Below are positions 16,045-23,813 of a stretch of 25,357 nt of DNA, piece after piece. The DNA is taken from contig DFJI01000019.1 of NCBI GenBank assembly GCA_002372235.1, positions 1-25,357 of the forward strand, in the 5' to 3' direction. The notes beneath the pieces were generated by a model, which worked only from the letters and a program-made list of their open reading frames with translations, did not search any database and was not told the origin of the DNA. How positions within the stretch are numbered: position 1 is the stretch's first letter; every line of letters begins with the position of its first letter. Source of the stretch: Prevotella sp. UBA3675. GTDB taxonomy: Bacteria; Bacteroidota; Bacteroidia; Bacteroidales; Bacteroidaceae. Position numbers and translations under genes: made by a program.

Positions 16045-17178
16045 TCATTCTTCTACCTCAACTGTCTCGGTGTAAACACGAATACCTTTACCATCAATCA
16101 ATATGCAACGATTCTTGTCATTCTCACTAAACGGCTGAACGGTATCACCTTTAGAATCTGTCGCGACAGACGAAGCATTCACTCCATAATCTTTCACCAA
16201 TTTTTTCTTGAAATTCTCAGCACGCTCTTTAGCATAACGCTGGTTTTCTTTTGCTGTTCCCGTACCTTTGTCAGCATAACCAACTACAGTAATATGTGCA
16301 TTTTTGTTATTTTTCAAGAATTGAACCACCTCTTTATAGACACTTTCATCTTCCAGATTTGTGACTCGAATTGGATAAAATCCCTCTTTGTGCAAACGAA
16401 CATCTTCCTCACGTGTAACATCTTTTTTTACCTTCTTCTTCTCTGACTCTACAAGCAGAGCAGCAGCAGTTGCAGCAGCCTGGGTATCAAGAGCGTCTTG
16501 TGCTATGGGCAACGTAACTGGGATAGGCTTAGAATAGCGCTTACCAAAACGGAACGAAATGCCTAACATAGCAGTGAACTGCCAGTCATCATGGCTATTG
16601 ACCTTAGAATTAAAACGATCAGAGAGTGAGTTAGCATTTACCTCAAGCGATACTCCCACAGGCTTTGTAACATCAGTTTCCAGACGTGCACCAAAACGTA
16701 GATTATGGCTTAACCGATTGCTATTCCATGTCACCGGAATGTTGTTGGCTGTCAAACTCAAATCATTTTTCCAAGCATGATTCAATCCAAGGCCTGCCAA
16801 CAGCATAACATTCAGAGGATGTTTGCCAGAAGGGGCTTTTAATATCATATTAGTAAGATTAACCAACAGATCAAAGTCTGCCACCATGTACTTCCATTTA
16901 TAATACTGGTCCAAATCTTTAAATCCTCCTTTGGCCTGCCACCCATTCACATGAATGCGTGCGCCCACAGCAGGCGAAAAGAAATGGCCAAAAGACAAAG
17001 CAGCTGTCGGAGTAATTAACTTTGACATTTTAACATCATTGGTTGTTAACTGCACTCCTCCCTGCAATTCTAAAAAAGAATACGATTTCAAGGCATCACG
17101 TGTATCTTCTTGTGCCTGAACGCTACTGACCAACAGTAAAGAAAGAACTGCTGAAATCAAAAAAAACTTTTTTCTCAT
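16045..17178 (-). CDS. OmpA-family outer-membrane protein (paralogue 2)
   Basis: The 377-residue protein is a tandem paralogue of the downstream gene. It has the same signal peptide type (ending VQAQ), nearly the same barrel segments (LKSYSFLELQGGVQLTTNDV, FGHFFSPAVGARIHVNGWQ, LDQYYKWKY, VSLEVNANSLSDRFNSK) and an OmpA domain at about 265-365 (ITVVGYADKGTGTAKENQRYAKERA, DTVQPFSENDKNRCILI). The linker differs: here it is Ala/Lys-rich with a coiled-coil look (AAATAAALLVESEKKKVKKDV). The long basic tail of paralogue 1 is replaced by a short acidic one (TETVEVEE). Codons end mostly in A or T, unlike paralogue 1 but like the CHAT/CHASE2 genes upstream. It follows the CHAT gene by 174 bp and has its own promoter, so it may be transcribed alone or by readthrough from the CHAT operon. 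Confidence 0.92.
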   Translation of the reverse strand: MRKKFFLISAVLSLLLVSSVQAQEDTRDALKSYSFLELQGGVQLTTNDVKMSKLITPTAALSFGHFFSPAVGARIHVNGWQAKGGFKDLDQYYKWKYMVADFDLLVNLTNMILKAPSGKHPLNVMLLAGLGLNHAWKNDLSLTANNIPVTWNSNRLSHNLRFGARLETDVTKPVGVSLEVNANSLSDRFNSKVNSHDDWQFTAMLGISFRFGKRYSKPIPVTLPIAQDALDTQAAATAAALLVESEKKKVKKDVTREEDVRLHKEGFYPIRVTNLEDESVYKEVVQFLKNNKNAHITVVGYADKGTGTAKENQRYAKERAENFKKKLVKDYGVNASSVATDSKGDTVQPFSENDKNRCILIDGKGIRVYTETVEVEE

Positions 17179-17228
17179 TTGTTAACGATTGTTTTTGTTC
17201 TTAATCCAAAATTATTTTTAAGTATTTG

Positions 17229-17236
17229 CAAAGATA
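17229..17236 (-). promoter_or_regulatory. -7 promoter element of OmpA-family gene 2
   Basis: The minus strand 17236-17229 reads TATCTTTG, matching TAnnTTTG, about 50 bp before the ATG. The sequence between it and the CHAT stop is A/T-rich with long A-runs and no convincing hairpin, so readthrough from the CHAT gene cannot be excluded. Confidence 0.55.
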
Positions 17237-17352
17237 CAAAAAAAATAAAAATACGCACATTTTTTTTAAAGAAGTTTTTCCTATCTAAAAAAAAAAGGCA
17301 AAAAACCACTCTATTTAAATGTTTCGACCCCATATTTTTCAGATTTACAATA

Positions 17353-20300
17353 CTATTTAGCATCAAGTAAGACGAACGATGCCCAAAAGTAAGGAGCCGA
17401 AAATTCACTCTCACGAACTGCTTGTTGAGCCATAGAGAAAGCTTCGTGACGACTATGACCATCCATCAGAAATTCATAGAATTTCGACATCATCATATCC
17501 GTTGCATAATCGTTTACTTTCCACAGACTCATAAGCAAAGACTGTGCACCTGCTTTTTTGAATCCTCTCTGAATACCAAATACACCATCTTCCTTAATTT
17601 CACCTAAACCTGTCTGACAAGCCGAAAGCACAATTAGCCCCACATGTCCCAAGTCCATTTGAGCAATCTCTCTTGCAGTGAGAACACCGTTTTCAATGTT
17701 ATCTGGCAGCTTGTTGCCTCGTAAAATATAGTTAGATCCGGAAAACAACAATCCAGAATAGTTTAGCACATTTTCCAAATGCTCTTGTTGCTTATCAAGA
17801 AAAGCAAGTTGAACCCCTGAGTTTTTTATTTCTTGCTCTGAAAAGTAGAAACCGTGAGTTGCTATATGGATAAGATCTTGTTCTGATCCTGAGAGCATTT
17901 TAAATGTTTCCTCTACTCCTTCCAAACCTGTATAAACTTTTGTGTTCACATCGTTCTGCATGAGTTGTTCAGCAATATTTTCCACTTCATGAAGAGTTCC
18001 TTCCAAATATGACACCGAACCTCGTACTGAAAGAGAATCTATAGTTCTCTCTGAATCGTCATCGGGGATTGACTCATTCATATTAGTCATAGAAGTTAAA
18101 TACTCTACTCCAGTAGATATATGCTCATGCTGATACTTCAGTTGGGCCAAATCCATTTCGTATTCAAGTCCACCGTAAATAACCGCTTTCTTTATATTCT
18201 GTTCAGAAGTAGTATTCACTAATGACTTTGTTGAAGAAAGTCGATATACACTATAAAGTTCTCCTATTCGCTGTGTGTCATTAGCCAGAAGATACTCTAT
18301 CCCTAATTGGTAGAACAATGTTGTAGGTGAAAAATATATTTTCCTTACCCCTGTGAGTTTTGCCACAATTTCCTTCCACATCAATGAACCTAATCTTGGA
18401 TCATTGTATATTTCATTAATGCCATCGTGCTGTTTCAGTGCCTGAAAGAAATCACAGCGACCTCCCAAATATGTCAGTCTATGTAAGTCTTTTTCATCAA
18501 ATAATCGAACGAGTGTAGGTTCTGTTTGCCCATGACGCAACATAAACGCCACATAAACACGTCCTCTACCTTCAATGTAAAAATCGGTAAATTCAATGGC
18601 AACCTCATCATTGTTAAGAGCGTCTGCAACTTGTTCAGCACTGATACTCAGCGACTCAGTAAACTGTCCATATTCCTTGCAACCTTTAACCAGAGCTCTT
18701 TCCAGGTTGAACATCTGCTCTTTGATCAGTTTAGCATTCGTTTGCGTTTGCTCAGTGACAGGCTGTTTAAAAAGTTCTTCCTCTTCTTTTCTTAACCGCC
18801 CAAGCTCATTATATTGCTGCAAAAGAGACTGATTGCCAGAGCGGTGTACCAAATTTTTAAAATCTATGTCTGAATTAAGCAGAATTCCTTTAGAAAAGAG
18901 CAACGAATTATAAGCTTCAATATTCAAGCGTCCATTGTCACGATCCAAATATGCCAGTAGTGAAGCCAACTTAAACACAAAACTTTTCTGGTTCCAATAT
19001 TTCTCGCGTTCCTGAGATGTCAGATAAAGGAAATTGGTTCGTATCTCATCTGCCTGTAATTTCAGGGCTTTTTTGTAAGTTTCATGAGATTCTTCTTTCA
19101 GGCCTCCTTTACTTTGATAAATGGCAAGATTGTATAGGAGAGGAATATTGTCCGGATGATCATCACCCAAAACAATATTATGAAGGTTTAGTGACTGCTG
19201 AGCCATTTGTACTGCCTGAGCCAAACTATCGCCAGCATAAAGAAACAAAGCATTATTAGCCATAACACGAGCATATAGAGCATTCATTGTGTCGGCTGTT
19301 TGTCGATATATGTCAATTGACAGTTTACCGTGTTTTGCAGCTTGGACGTAATCATGTATATTATAATAGAAAATTGCTATATTATTTAGCGCCTGAGCAA
19401 ACTTTGGCGAAATTTCCCCTCGACAATCATAGATTTCTTGCACTTGACGAGCCGTTTGCAGTCCTAATTCTTTTTGACCATTAGCTAACTGATTGTTAGC
19501 CAGTTCACTCAAGACAAATGCCAAATTGGTGCTATCGCAACGATTTTTGTAGATATCAGCAGCACGCTGTAGATGCTCAATCGCACGCCAGTAATTACCA
19601 TTCGCTGTAAACACAGAGGCCTGCTTAGTAAGCGACTGTGCATATTTTGAATTGTCCTGTTCATCAAGCGTTTGACTTAATCTGTCTGAGGCGTGAGCCA
19701 TTTCATCAGCCTTCTCCATGTCACCGAGTCCTTTATAAGCAACAGAGAGATCGCTCATATATCGTATGTAACTGGGATGCTCCTTCCCTAAGATCTTTTC
19801 CAGAATGGCCAATGCTTCGGTCAACAGTTTGATAACATTTTCATAATCTTGCTGATGGGCGTAAAAAGTGGCTAAATTTCCTAACAACGTAGCATAAGCA
19901 ACCGTATTGGTGCTAGATGCTGTCTGAAATAATTCCTGAGCTGTGAGCGCATAAGAAATAGCCTCTTTATAATTGCCGGCTTTTGCCAAACGAGTTGCCT
20001 GATTGTTCAGCACTGTTGCATAGCCCACTCCATCCTCTTCTAATCGTTTTTTTGCCTCTTTACGAGCTTTTTGTGCAATGGTATTGGCTGCTGTCAGGTT
20101 TCCTGTCTGTGTATAAAAAATCACAAGTGAATTCAGAGCTTTAGCATATTCAGACGTTCCTTTTTTCATTTTCTTGAGAGCCTGCTCACATATTTCCACA
20201 GCTTTCTGATAGTCATTTTCCTGTCCACGACCTGCATAGAAATTGGCTTGATTAACCAAAGCGACACAATAACTATGATGACTGTCACCCAGTTTCTTCT

Positions 20301-20736
20301 TTAAAACATCCAAAGCTTGTTCGCCTATTTCGATGGCCTGTTGATATTGTGTTTTCTGAGCATAAAAGGATGCCAAATCAACAAGTGAAATAGCCCATTG
20401 GGTGCTTGTGCAGTCGGGCGCGGTCTGACGAACCTCCACTATTTCTTTCTGCAACTCAATAGCTTGATTTGGATTACCCATATTCATCGCTCTTCGAGCC
20501 AGATAGTTCAGTATTTCTGTGTACTGATAGTTCTTTGTGTACCCTTGTTCATTGAAAATCACGATATACTGCCTATACAGGCTATCAGCCTCATCCCATT
20601 TGGCTTTCTTTACAGCTTTATTAGCTTCAGAAAGCAAATGATCCAATTCCTTATTCTGCGCATAGACAGAAAACGGAATGATTAGCAGAACAAATACAAC
20701 AACAAACTGAATAAATCTGGTACTCTTTGGTTTCAT
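17353..20736 (-). CDS. Exported TPR-CHAT protein, caspase-like protease
   Basis: The 1127-residue protein begins with a hydrophobic signal peptide (FVVVFVLLIIPFSVYAQ), which predicts a periplasmic or outer-membrane-facing place. Residues about 30-570 are tetratricopeptide repeats, roughly ten, with units such as YATVLNNQATRLAKAGNYKEAI and FAQALNNIAIFYYNIHDY. A helical linker with a Glu/Lys-rich coiled-coil-like part lies near 640-690. The C-terminal CHAT domain (about 800-1127) has both catalytic marks of clan CD peptidases: His961 in HIATHGFYF and Cys1040 in LIVLSACQTGLG. The DGVFGIQRGFKKAGAQSLLMSLWKVND block typical of CHAT follows. It should therefore be an active cysteine protease of caspase/separase type, with TPRs binding a partner or substrate. 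Its start overlaps the FecR-like gene stop by 4 bp. Codons are A/T-ending. Substrate unknown. Confidence 0.93.
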   Translation of the reverse strand: MKPKSTRFIQFVVVFVLLIIPFSVYAQNKELDHLLSEANKAVKKAKWDEADSLYRQYIVIFNEQGYTKNYQYTEILNYLARRAMNMGNPNQAIELQKEIVEVRQTAPDCTSTQWAISLVDLASFYAQKTQYQQAIEIGEQALDVLKKKLGDSHHSYCVALVNQANFYAGRGQENDYQKAVEICEQALKKMKKGTSEYAKALNSLVIFYTQTGNLTAANTIAQKARKEAKKRLEEDGVGYATVLNNQATRLAKAGNYKEAISYALTAQELFQTASSTNTVAYATLLGNLATFYAHQQDYENVIKLLTEALAILEKILGKEHPSYIRYMSDLSVAYKGLGDMEKADEMAHASDRLSQTLDEQDNSKYAQSLTKQASVFTANGNYWRAIEHLQRAADIYKNRCDSTNLAFVLSELANNQLANGQKELGLQTARQVQEIYDCRGEISPKFAQALNNIAIFYYNIHDYVQAAKHGKLSIDIYRQTADTMNALYARVMANNALFLYAGDSLAQAVQMAQQSLNLHNIVLGDDHPDNIPLLYNLAIYQSKGGLKEESHETYKKALKLQADEIRTNFLYLTSQEREKYWNQKSFVFKLASLLAYLDRDNGRLNIEAYNSLLFSKGILLNSDIDFKNLVHRSGNQSLLQQYNELGRLRKEEEELFKQPVTEQTQTNAKLIKEQMFNLERALVKGCKEYGQFTESLSISAEQVADALNNDEVAIEFTDFYIEGRGRVYVAFMLRHGQTEPTLVRLFDEKDLHRLTYLGGRCDFFQALKQHDGINEIYNDPRLGSLMWKEIVAKLTGVRKIYFSPTTLFYQLGIEYLLANDTQRIGELYSVYRLSSTKSLVNTTSEQNIKKAVIYGGLEYEMDLAQLKYQHEHISTGVEYLTSMTNMNESIPDDDSERTIDSLSVRGSVSYLEGTLHEVENIAEQLMQNDVNTKVYTGLEGVEETFKMLSGSEQDLIHIATHGFYFSEQEIKNSGVQLAFLDKQQEHLENVLNYSGLLFSGSNYILRGNKLPDNIENGVLTAREIAQMDLGHVGLIVLSACQTGLGEIKEDGVFGIQRGFKKAGAQSLLMSLWKVNDYATDMMMSKFYEFLMDGHSRHEAFSMAQQAVRESEFSAPYFWASFVLLDAK

Positions 20737-21284
20737 TTCTTTTCTGATTCACATTGAACCTGAGATACTTTCCGTTCTTTGGTTTCAGCCTTGCAATTAT
20801 TTTGGCCTTTACAGCATCGCGTACTATCAGCTGACACTGGGCAATTTTTCTTCAAGCCTACACTGTCTGTCTTCACGAGTAAAGAGTCAGCATCGTCTCG
20901 GAAAATAGCAGTAGTTCGCCCTGCTAACATACGGTCTTCCTGCCCCTGTCCAGACATGTTTTTCAATATGTAGGAAAAATAGTCGGCTGTCATATTTTGC
21001 ACCGACTCCTTTTGCGAATTAATAAGACTCTTAAGACTCCCTGCACACTGATTCTTAAGGGTAACCATTTGGCGTCTCTTTTCATCAAAAAGCTTTAACT
21101 CGCTGTGATTACCTATATTCAAAATGTCTTTCATAGTAACCTTCATACCTTTCTGCAAGACTATTTTCTTATTCTTAACCACCTGACAGACCTCTCCCTT
21201 CACTCGATAGACAGCATAATCCTGAGCGATGACAATACCTGTCGAACACAAAATCAAACTAAAGATTAGTAGTAACTGTTTCAT
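20733..21284 (-). CDS. Small exported FecR-like protein with Cys-rich tail
   Basis: The 183-residue protein has a signal peptide (MKQLLLIFSLILCSTGIVIAQ). Residues about 22-75 (YAVYRVKGEVCQVVKNKKIVLQKGMKVTMKDILNIGNHSELKLFD) resemble the FecR-type beta domain, which has a V.G.V....G....LKKGM.V...D.I..G..S...L pattern; the match is by eye and moderate. A helical middle (about 80-125) follows. The last 36 residues are polar and carry five cysteines (148, 157, 158, 164, 178), which could form disulfides in the periplasm or bind metal. The stop overlaps the CHAT start (ATGA), and CHASE2 ends 31 bp upstream, so the three genes are one operon. A role as adaptor between the CHASE2 sensor and the CHAT protease is possible, but this is inference from order and location only. 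Confidence 0.65.
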   Translation of the reverse strand: MKQLLLIFSLILCSTGIVIAQDYAVYRVKGEVCQVVKNKKIVLQKGMKVTMKDILNIGNHSELKLFDEKRRQMVTLKNQCAGSLKSLINSQKESVQNMTADYFSYILKNMSGQGQEDRMLAGRTTAIFRDDADSLLVKTDSVGLKKNCPVSADSTRCCKGQNNCKAETKERKVSQVQCESEKK

Positions 21285-21315
21285 ATCTCAAATATTAAAT
21301 TATAAAAAATACGCT

Positions 21316-22503
21316 TTATTTCAAAATTGTTTCTGCATAAATTGATTTTTTCCAAATCATGAAGCCTTTCCGCTTCAACACGGCAAGGAAAGCCGTATAG
21401 AGCAGTCGCCCCTCGCCTATCAATACTGATGTACTCAGTGCTAAAACAGAACTCAATTCATAGTTATATTTTGTAAACAGAACAAACGACACATAGGTGA
21501 ATAGAGCGAGAATAGAGAATGAAACGAATCTTCCGAACAGGTTGCTCTTTAGAATGAAAAGAATAAAAGTTGAATTACTGTGTTCTAATCGCTTCGTTAC
21601 CGTCACATCAATCACATTGGTCAGCCAGCCTGCCAACAGTGCCCACAACAGTATAATCCAAAAAGGAGCTACAGTTATGTTATCACCTTCTATGACAGAA
21701 AGTATTGCATAAGCCAATATTTCCATGCCAGGCCTTTGTCCCAATGGAGTTTGATGTTTGTCAGCCTCTTCCTTTGTACTACCCAAAAGTACAATACGAC
21801 CCTCTATCAAATCGCGATGTTGCTCTAACTCGTTCCATTTCACTACAGGAAACACAGTATTTTTATAATTTATCCTAAAATCTTTTCCCTGTGGAATTGC
21901 TGTACCCATCTTTCGCGACACCTGCACTGGAAAGGAGTAGAGCGTATCTTTGCCCTGTAAGAAATAAGTAGGATAAGTATTCATGCTGCCTCTGGGGCTG
22001 TTAATCACATTCGTCGTCCCTTCCGTCTGATGTGTGTCTTCTGCAAAAAATGAGTGTACTGCACCTCCAAATGTTTTCGTCGCAGGTTCAGGATCAATCA
22101 GTTTGTAAGCCAACACAGTATTTTCAGGAGCAGCAAAAAAGGCCTCAGTCAGCATTTCGTCCGCTTCCATATTCCCTTTTAGCCCCTCAAAGATTATGTC
22201 TACACCAAGTACTGCAGGTTCCATGCTGCTAATCTGCTCAACTACATGCGCTATTTTGTCACGGTCTCGGCTGCTAAGTTCCGTCATGTCCACTAACGTA
22301 ATTTGCTGGTTTTCCTGTGGTGTACCTGAATGCTGAATTCGGTAGTAGATATCATTCATTGAGAAGCCTTCAAGTGCATAGACTACCGGATTCAGAAATT
22401 CTAAATTAACTGTAACCAAGACAAGCAGACTAATAACCAACATGGTAATGACCGAAATGATGATATGGTCAATATGAAAAATATTTCGTAATAATAATCT
22501 CAT
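21316..22503 (-). CDS. CHASE2-domain membrane sensor without output domain
   Basis: The frame can be opened at a TTG at 22554, but that codon lies inside the predicted -7 box. The ATG at 22503 is the better start and gives 395 residues beginning MRLLLRNIFHIDHIIISV. One transmembrane segment (about 13-32) is followed by an extracytoplasmic CHASE2 domain (about 33-275). It includes ALEGFSMNDIYYRI, ITLVDMTELSSRDRDKIAHVVEQI, AVLGVDIIFE, FPVVKWNEL and IEGRIVLLGSTKEEADKHQTPLG, a classic CHASE2 order. Three C-terminal hydrophobic segments then follow (starting VAPFWIILLWALLAGWL). CHASE2 usually senses an unknown ligand and is fused to a cyclase, kinase or similar domain; here only a short basic tail (KRKGFMIWKKSIYAETILK) follows the last segment. 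It is first in the operon with the FecR-like and CHAT genes. Confidence 0.88.
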   Translation of the reverse strand: MRLLLRNIFHIDHIIISVITMLVISLLVLVTVNLEFLNPVVYALEGFSMNDIYYRIQHSGTPQENQQITLVDMTELSSRDRDKIAHVVEQISSMEPAVLGVDIIFEGLKGNMEADEMLTEAFFAAPENTVLAYKLIDPEPATKTFGGAVHSFFAEDTHQTEGTTNVINSPRGSMNTYPTYFLQGKDTLYSFPVQVSRKMGTAIPQGKDFRINYKNTVFPVVKWNELEQHRDLIEGRIVLLGSTKEEADKHQTPLGQRPGMEILAYAILSVIEGDNITVAPFWIILLWALLAGWLTNVIDVTVTKRLEHSNSTFILFILKSNLFGRFVSFSILALFTYVSFVLFTKYNYELSSVLALSTSVLIGEGRLLYTAFLAVLKRKGFMIWKKSIYAETILK

Positions 22504-22551
22504 AAAAAACAAATAATACCTATATTTTAAATTAAAATAGTATTTGATGCG

Positions 22552-22559
22552 CAAAATTA
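22552..22559 (-). promoter_or_regulatory. -7 promoter element of the CHASE2-FecR-CHAT operon
   Basis: The minus strand 22559-22552 reads TAATTTTG, matching TAnnTTTG, about 48 bp before the ATG at 22503. It decides the start choice because the upstream TTG is part of this box. The -33 element is not clear. Confidence 0.55.
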
Positions 22560-22613
22560 CGTTTAATATTGATAAAAAACAAATTTTTATAGCCTTTTTT
22601 TGTAGAAAAGCAT

Positions 22614-22621
22614 TATCTTTG
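22614..22621 (+). promoter_or_regulatory. -7 promoter element of the acetyltransferase-parE unit
   Basis: TATCTTTG at 22614-22621 matches TAnnTTTG and would give a leader of about 27 nt before the ATG at 22655. It is back to back with the CHASE2 operon promoter 55 bp away. The -33 box is not clear. Confidence 0.55.
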
Positions 22622-22654
22622 TGCTGTTTTTAATTCATTCATAACGCGTTACGT

Positions 22655-23806
22655 ATGTCAGTAGAAATAAAAAAGGTAAATACCAAGAAAGAACTGGATG
22701 ATTTCATCCAATTGCACTACGATCTTTACAAAGGCAACAAATATGATGCCCCTAATCTGTATAGTGACGAACTGGAGACACTCAGCCGCGAAAAGAATCC
22801 CGCCTTCGACTTTTGCGAAGCCGACTATTTCCTGGCCTACAAGGACGGCAAGCTGGTAGGACGTGTGGCCGCCATCATCAATAAGCGATATAACGAGCAA
22901 TGGAACCGCCCGTGCGTGCGCTTCGGGTGGATTGACTTCATCGACGACATCGAGGTGTCGCGCGCACTGCTCAAGACCGTTGAGGACTGGGGCAGAGAGC
23001 GGGGCATGAAGGAAATCATCGGTCCGCTCGGCTTCACCGACATGGATCCTGAGGGCATGCTCACCAAAGGATTCGAGGAACTGGGTACAATGGCCACCAT
23101 CTACAACTATCCATACTACCCACAGCACATGGAGCAGATGGAGGGCTACGAGAAGGACAACGACTACGTGGAGTACAAGGTGTTTGTGCCCAAGGACGGC
23201 ATGCCCGAGAAGATGAAGCGCGTGGCCGAGCTCACCATGAAGCGCTACAACCTGCACGTGGCCAACATCACGCGCAAGCAGATATTCGGCCCCGAACAGT
23301 ACGGCAGGAAGGTGTTCAACGTCATCAACAAGACCTTTGCCAACCTCTACGGCTACTCACAGATGACCGACAGGCAAATCACCGAGTATGTGGAGCAGTA
23401 CTTCAAGTTCCTCTCCATGGACATGCTCTGCCTCATTGAGGACTGGAACACGCCCGAGCACGACGTGATTGGCGTAGGCATCACCATTCCATCGCTCACC
23501 AAGGCACTGCAGAAATGCCGCAACGGTCGGCTGTGGCCCTTCGGATGGTGGCACGTGATGCGTGCGCTCTACTTCAAGAAGACCGACGTGGTGGACCTGT
23601 TGCTCATCGGCGTGCTGCCCGAATACCGCGCCAAGGGAGCCAACGCCCTGTTGTTCTATCACCTCATCCCCACTTATCAGAAGTATGGCTTCAAATGGGG
23701 CGAGAGCCACGTACACATGGAGACCAATACCGCCGTGCAACAGCAGTGGCAGTACTTTGAGAACGAGCAGCACAAGAGAAGACGATGCTATAAGAAGACC
23801 CTATAA
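22655..23806 (+). CDS. GNAT-like N-acetyltransferase family protein
   Basis: The 383-residue soluble protein has two recognisable parts. The N-terminal part (about 1-120) holds an acetyltransferase-like beginning (VEIKKVNTKKELDDFIQLHYDLYKGNKY, DYFLAYKDGKLVGRVAAIIN, then GWIDFIDD). The C-terminal part (about 295-375) holds LLIGVLPEYRAKGANALLFYHLIPTYQKYGFKWGESHVHMETN, in which PEYRAKGANALL sits where GNAT enzymes bind acetyl-CoA. IGPLGFTDMDPEGML in the middle is a well-conserved block of this Bacteroidetes family. The substrate is unknown. The gene is 7 bp upstream of parE on the same strand and probably shares its transcript. Codon use shifts from mixed at the 5' end to strongly G/C-ending after about residue 40, in line with the flanking core genes. 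Confidence 0.85.
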   Translation: MSVEIKKVNTKKELDDFIQLHYDLYKGNKYDAPNLYSDELETLSREKNPAFDFCEADYFLAYKDGKLVGRVAAIINKRYNEQWNRPCVRFGWIDFIDDIEVSRALLKTVEDWGRERGMKEIIGPLGFTDMDPEGMLTKGFEELGTMATIYNYPYYPQHMEQMEGYEKDNDYVEYKVFVPKDGMPEKMKRVAELTMKRYNLHVANITRKQIFGPEQYGRKVFNVINKTFANLYGYSQMTDRQITEYVEQYFKFLSMDMLCLIEDWNTPEHDVIGVGITIPSLTKALQKCRNGRLWPFGWWHVMRALYFKKTDVVDLLLIGVLPEYRAKGANALLFYHLIPTYQKYGFKWGESHVHMETNTAVQQQWQYFENEQHKRRRCYKKTL

Positions 23807-23813
23807 AAGAAAC

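Noticed and set aside
22504..22554. N-terminal extension of the CHASE2 protein from a TTG codon
   Set aside because: The TTG is part of the predicted -7 box, and the ATG at 22503 gives a start typical of CHASE2 proteins.
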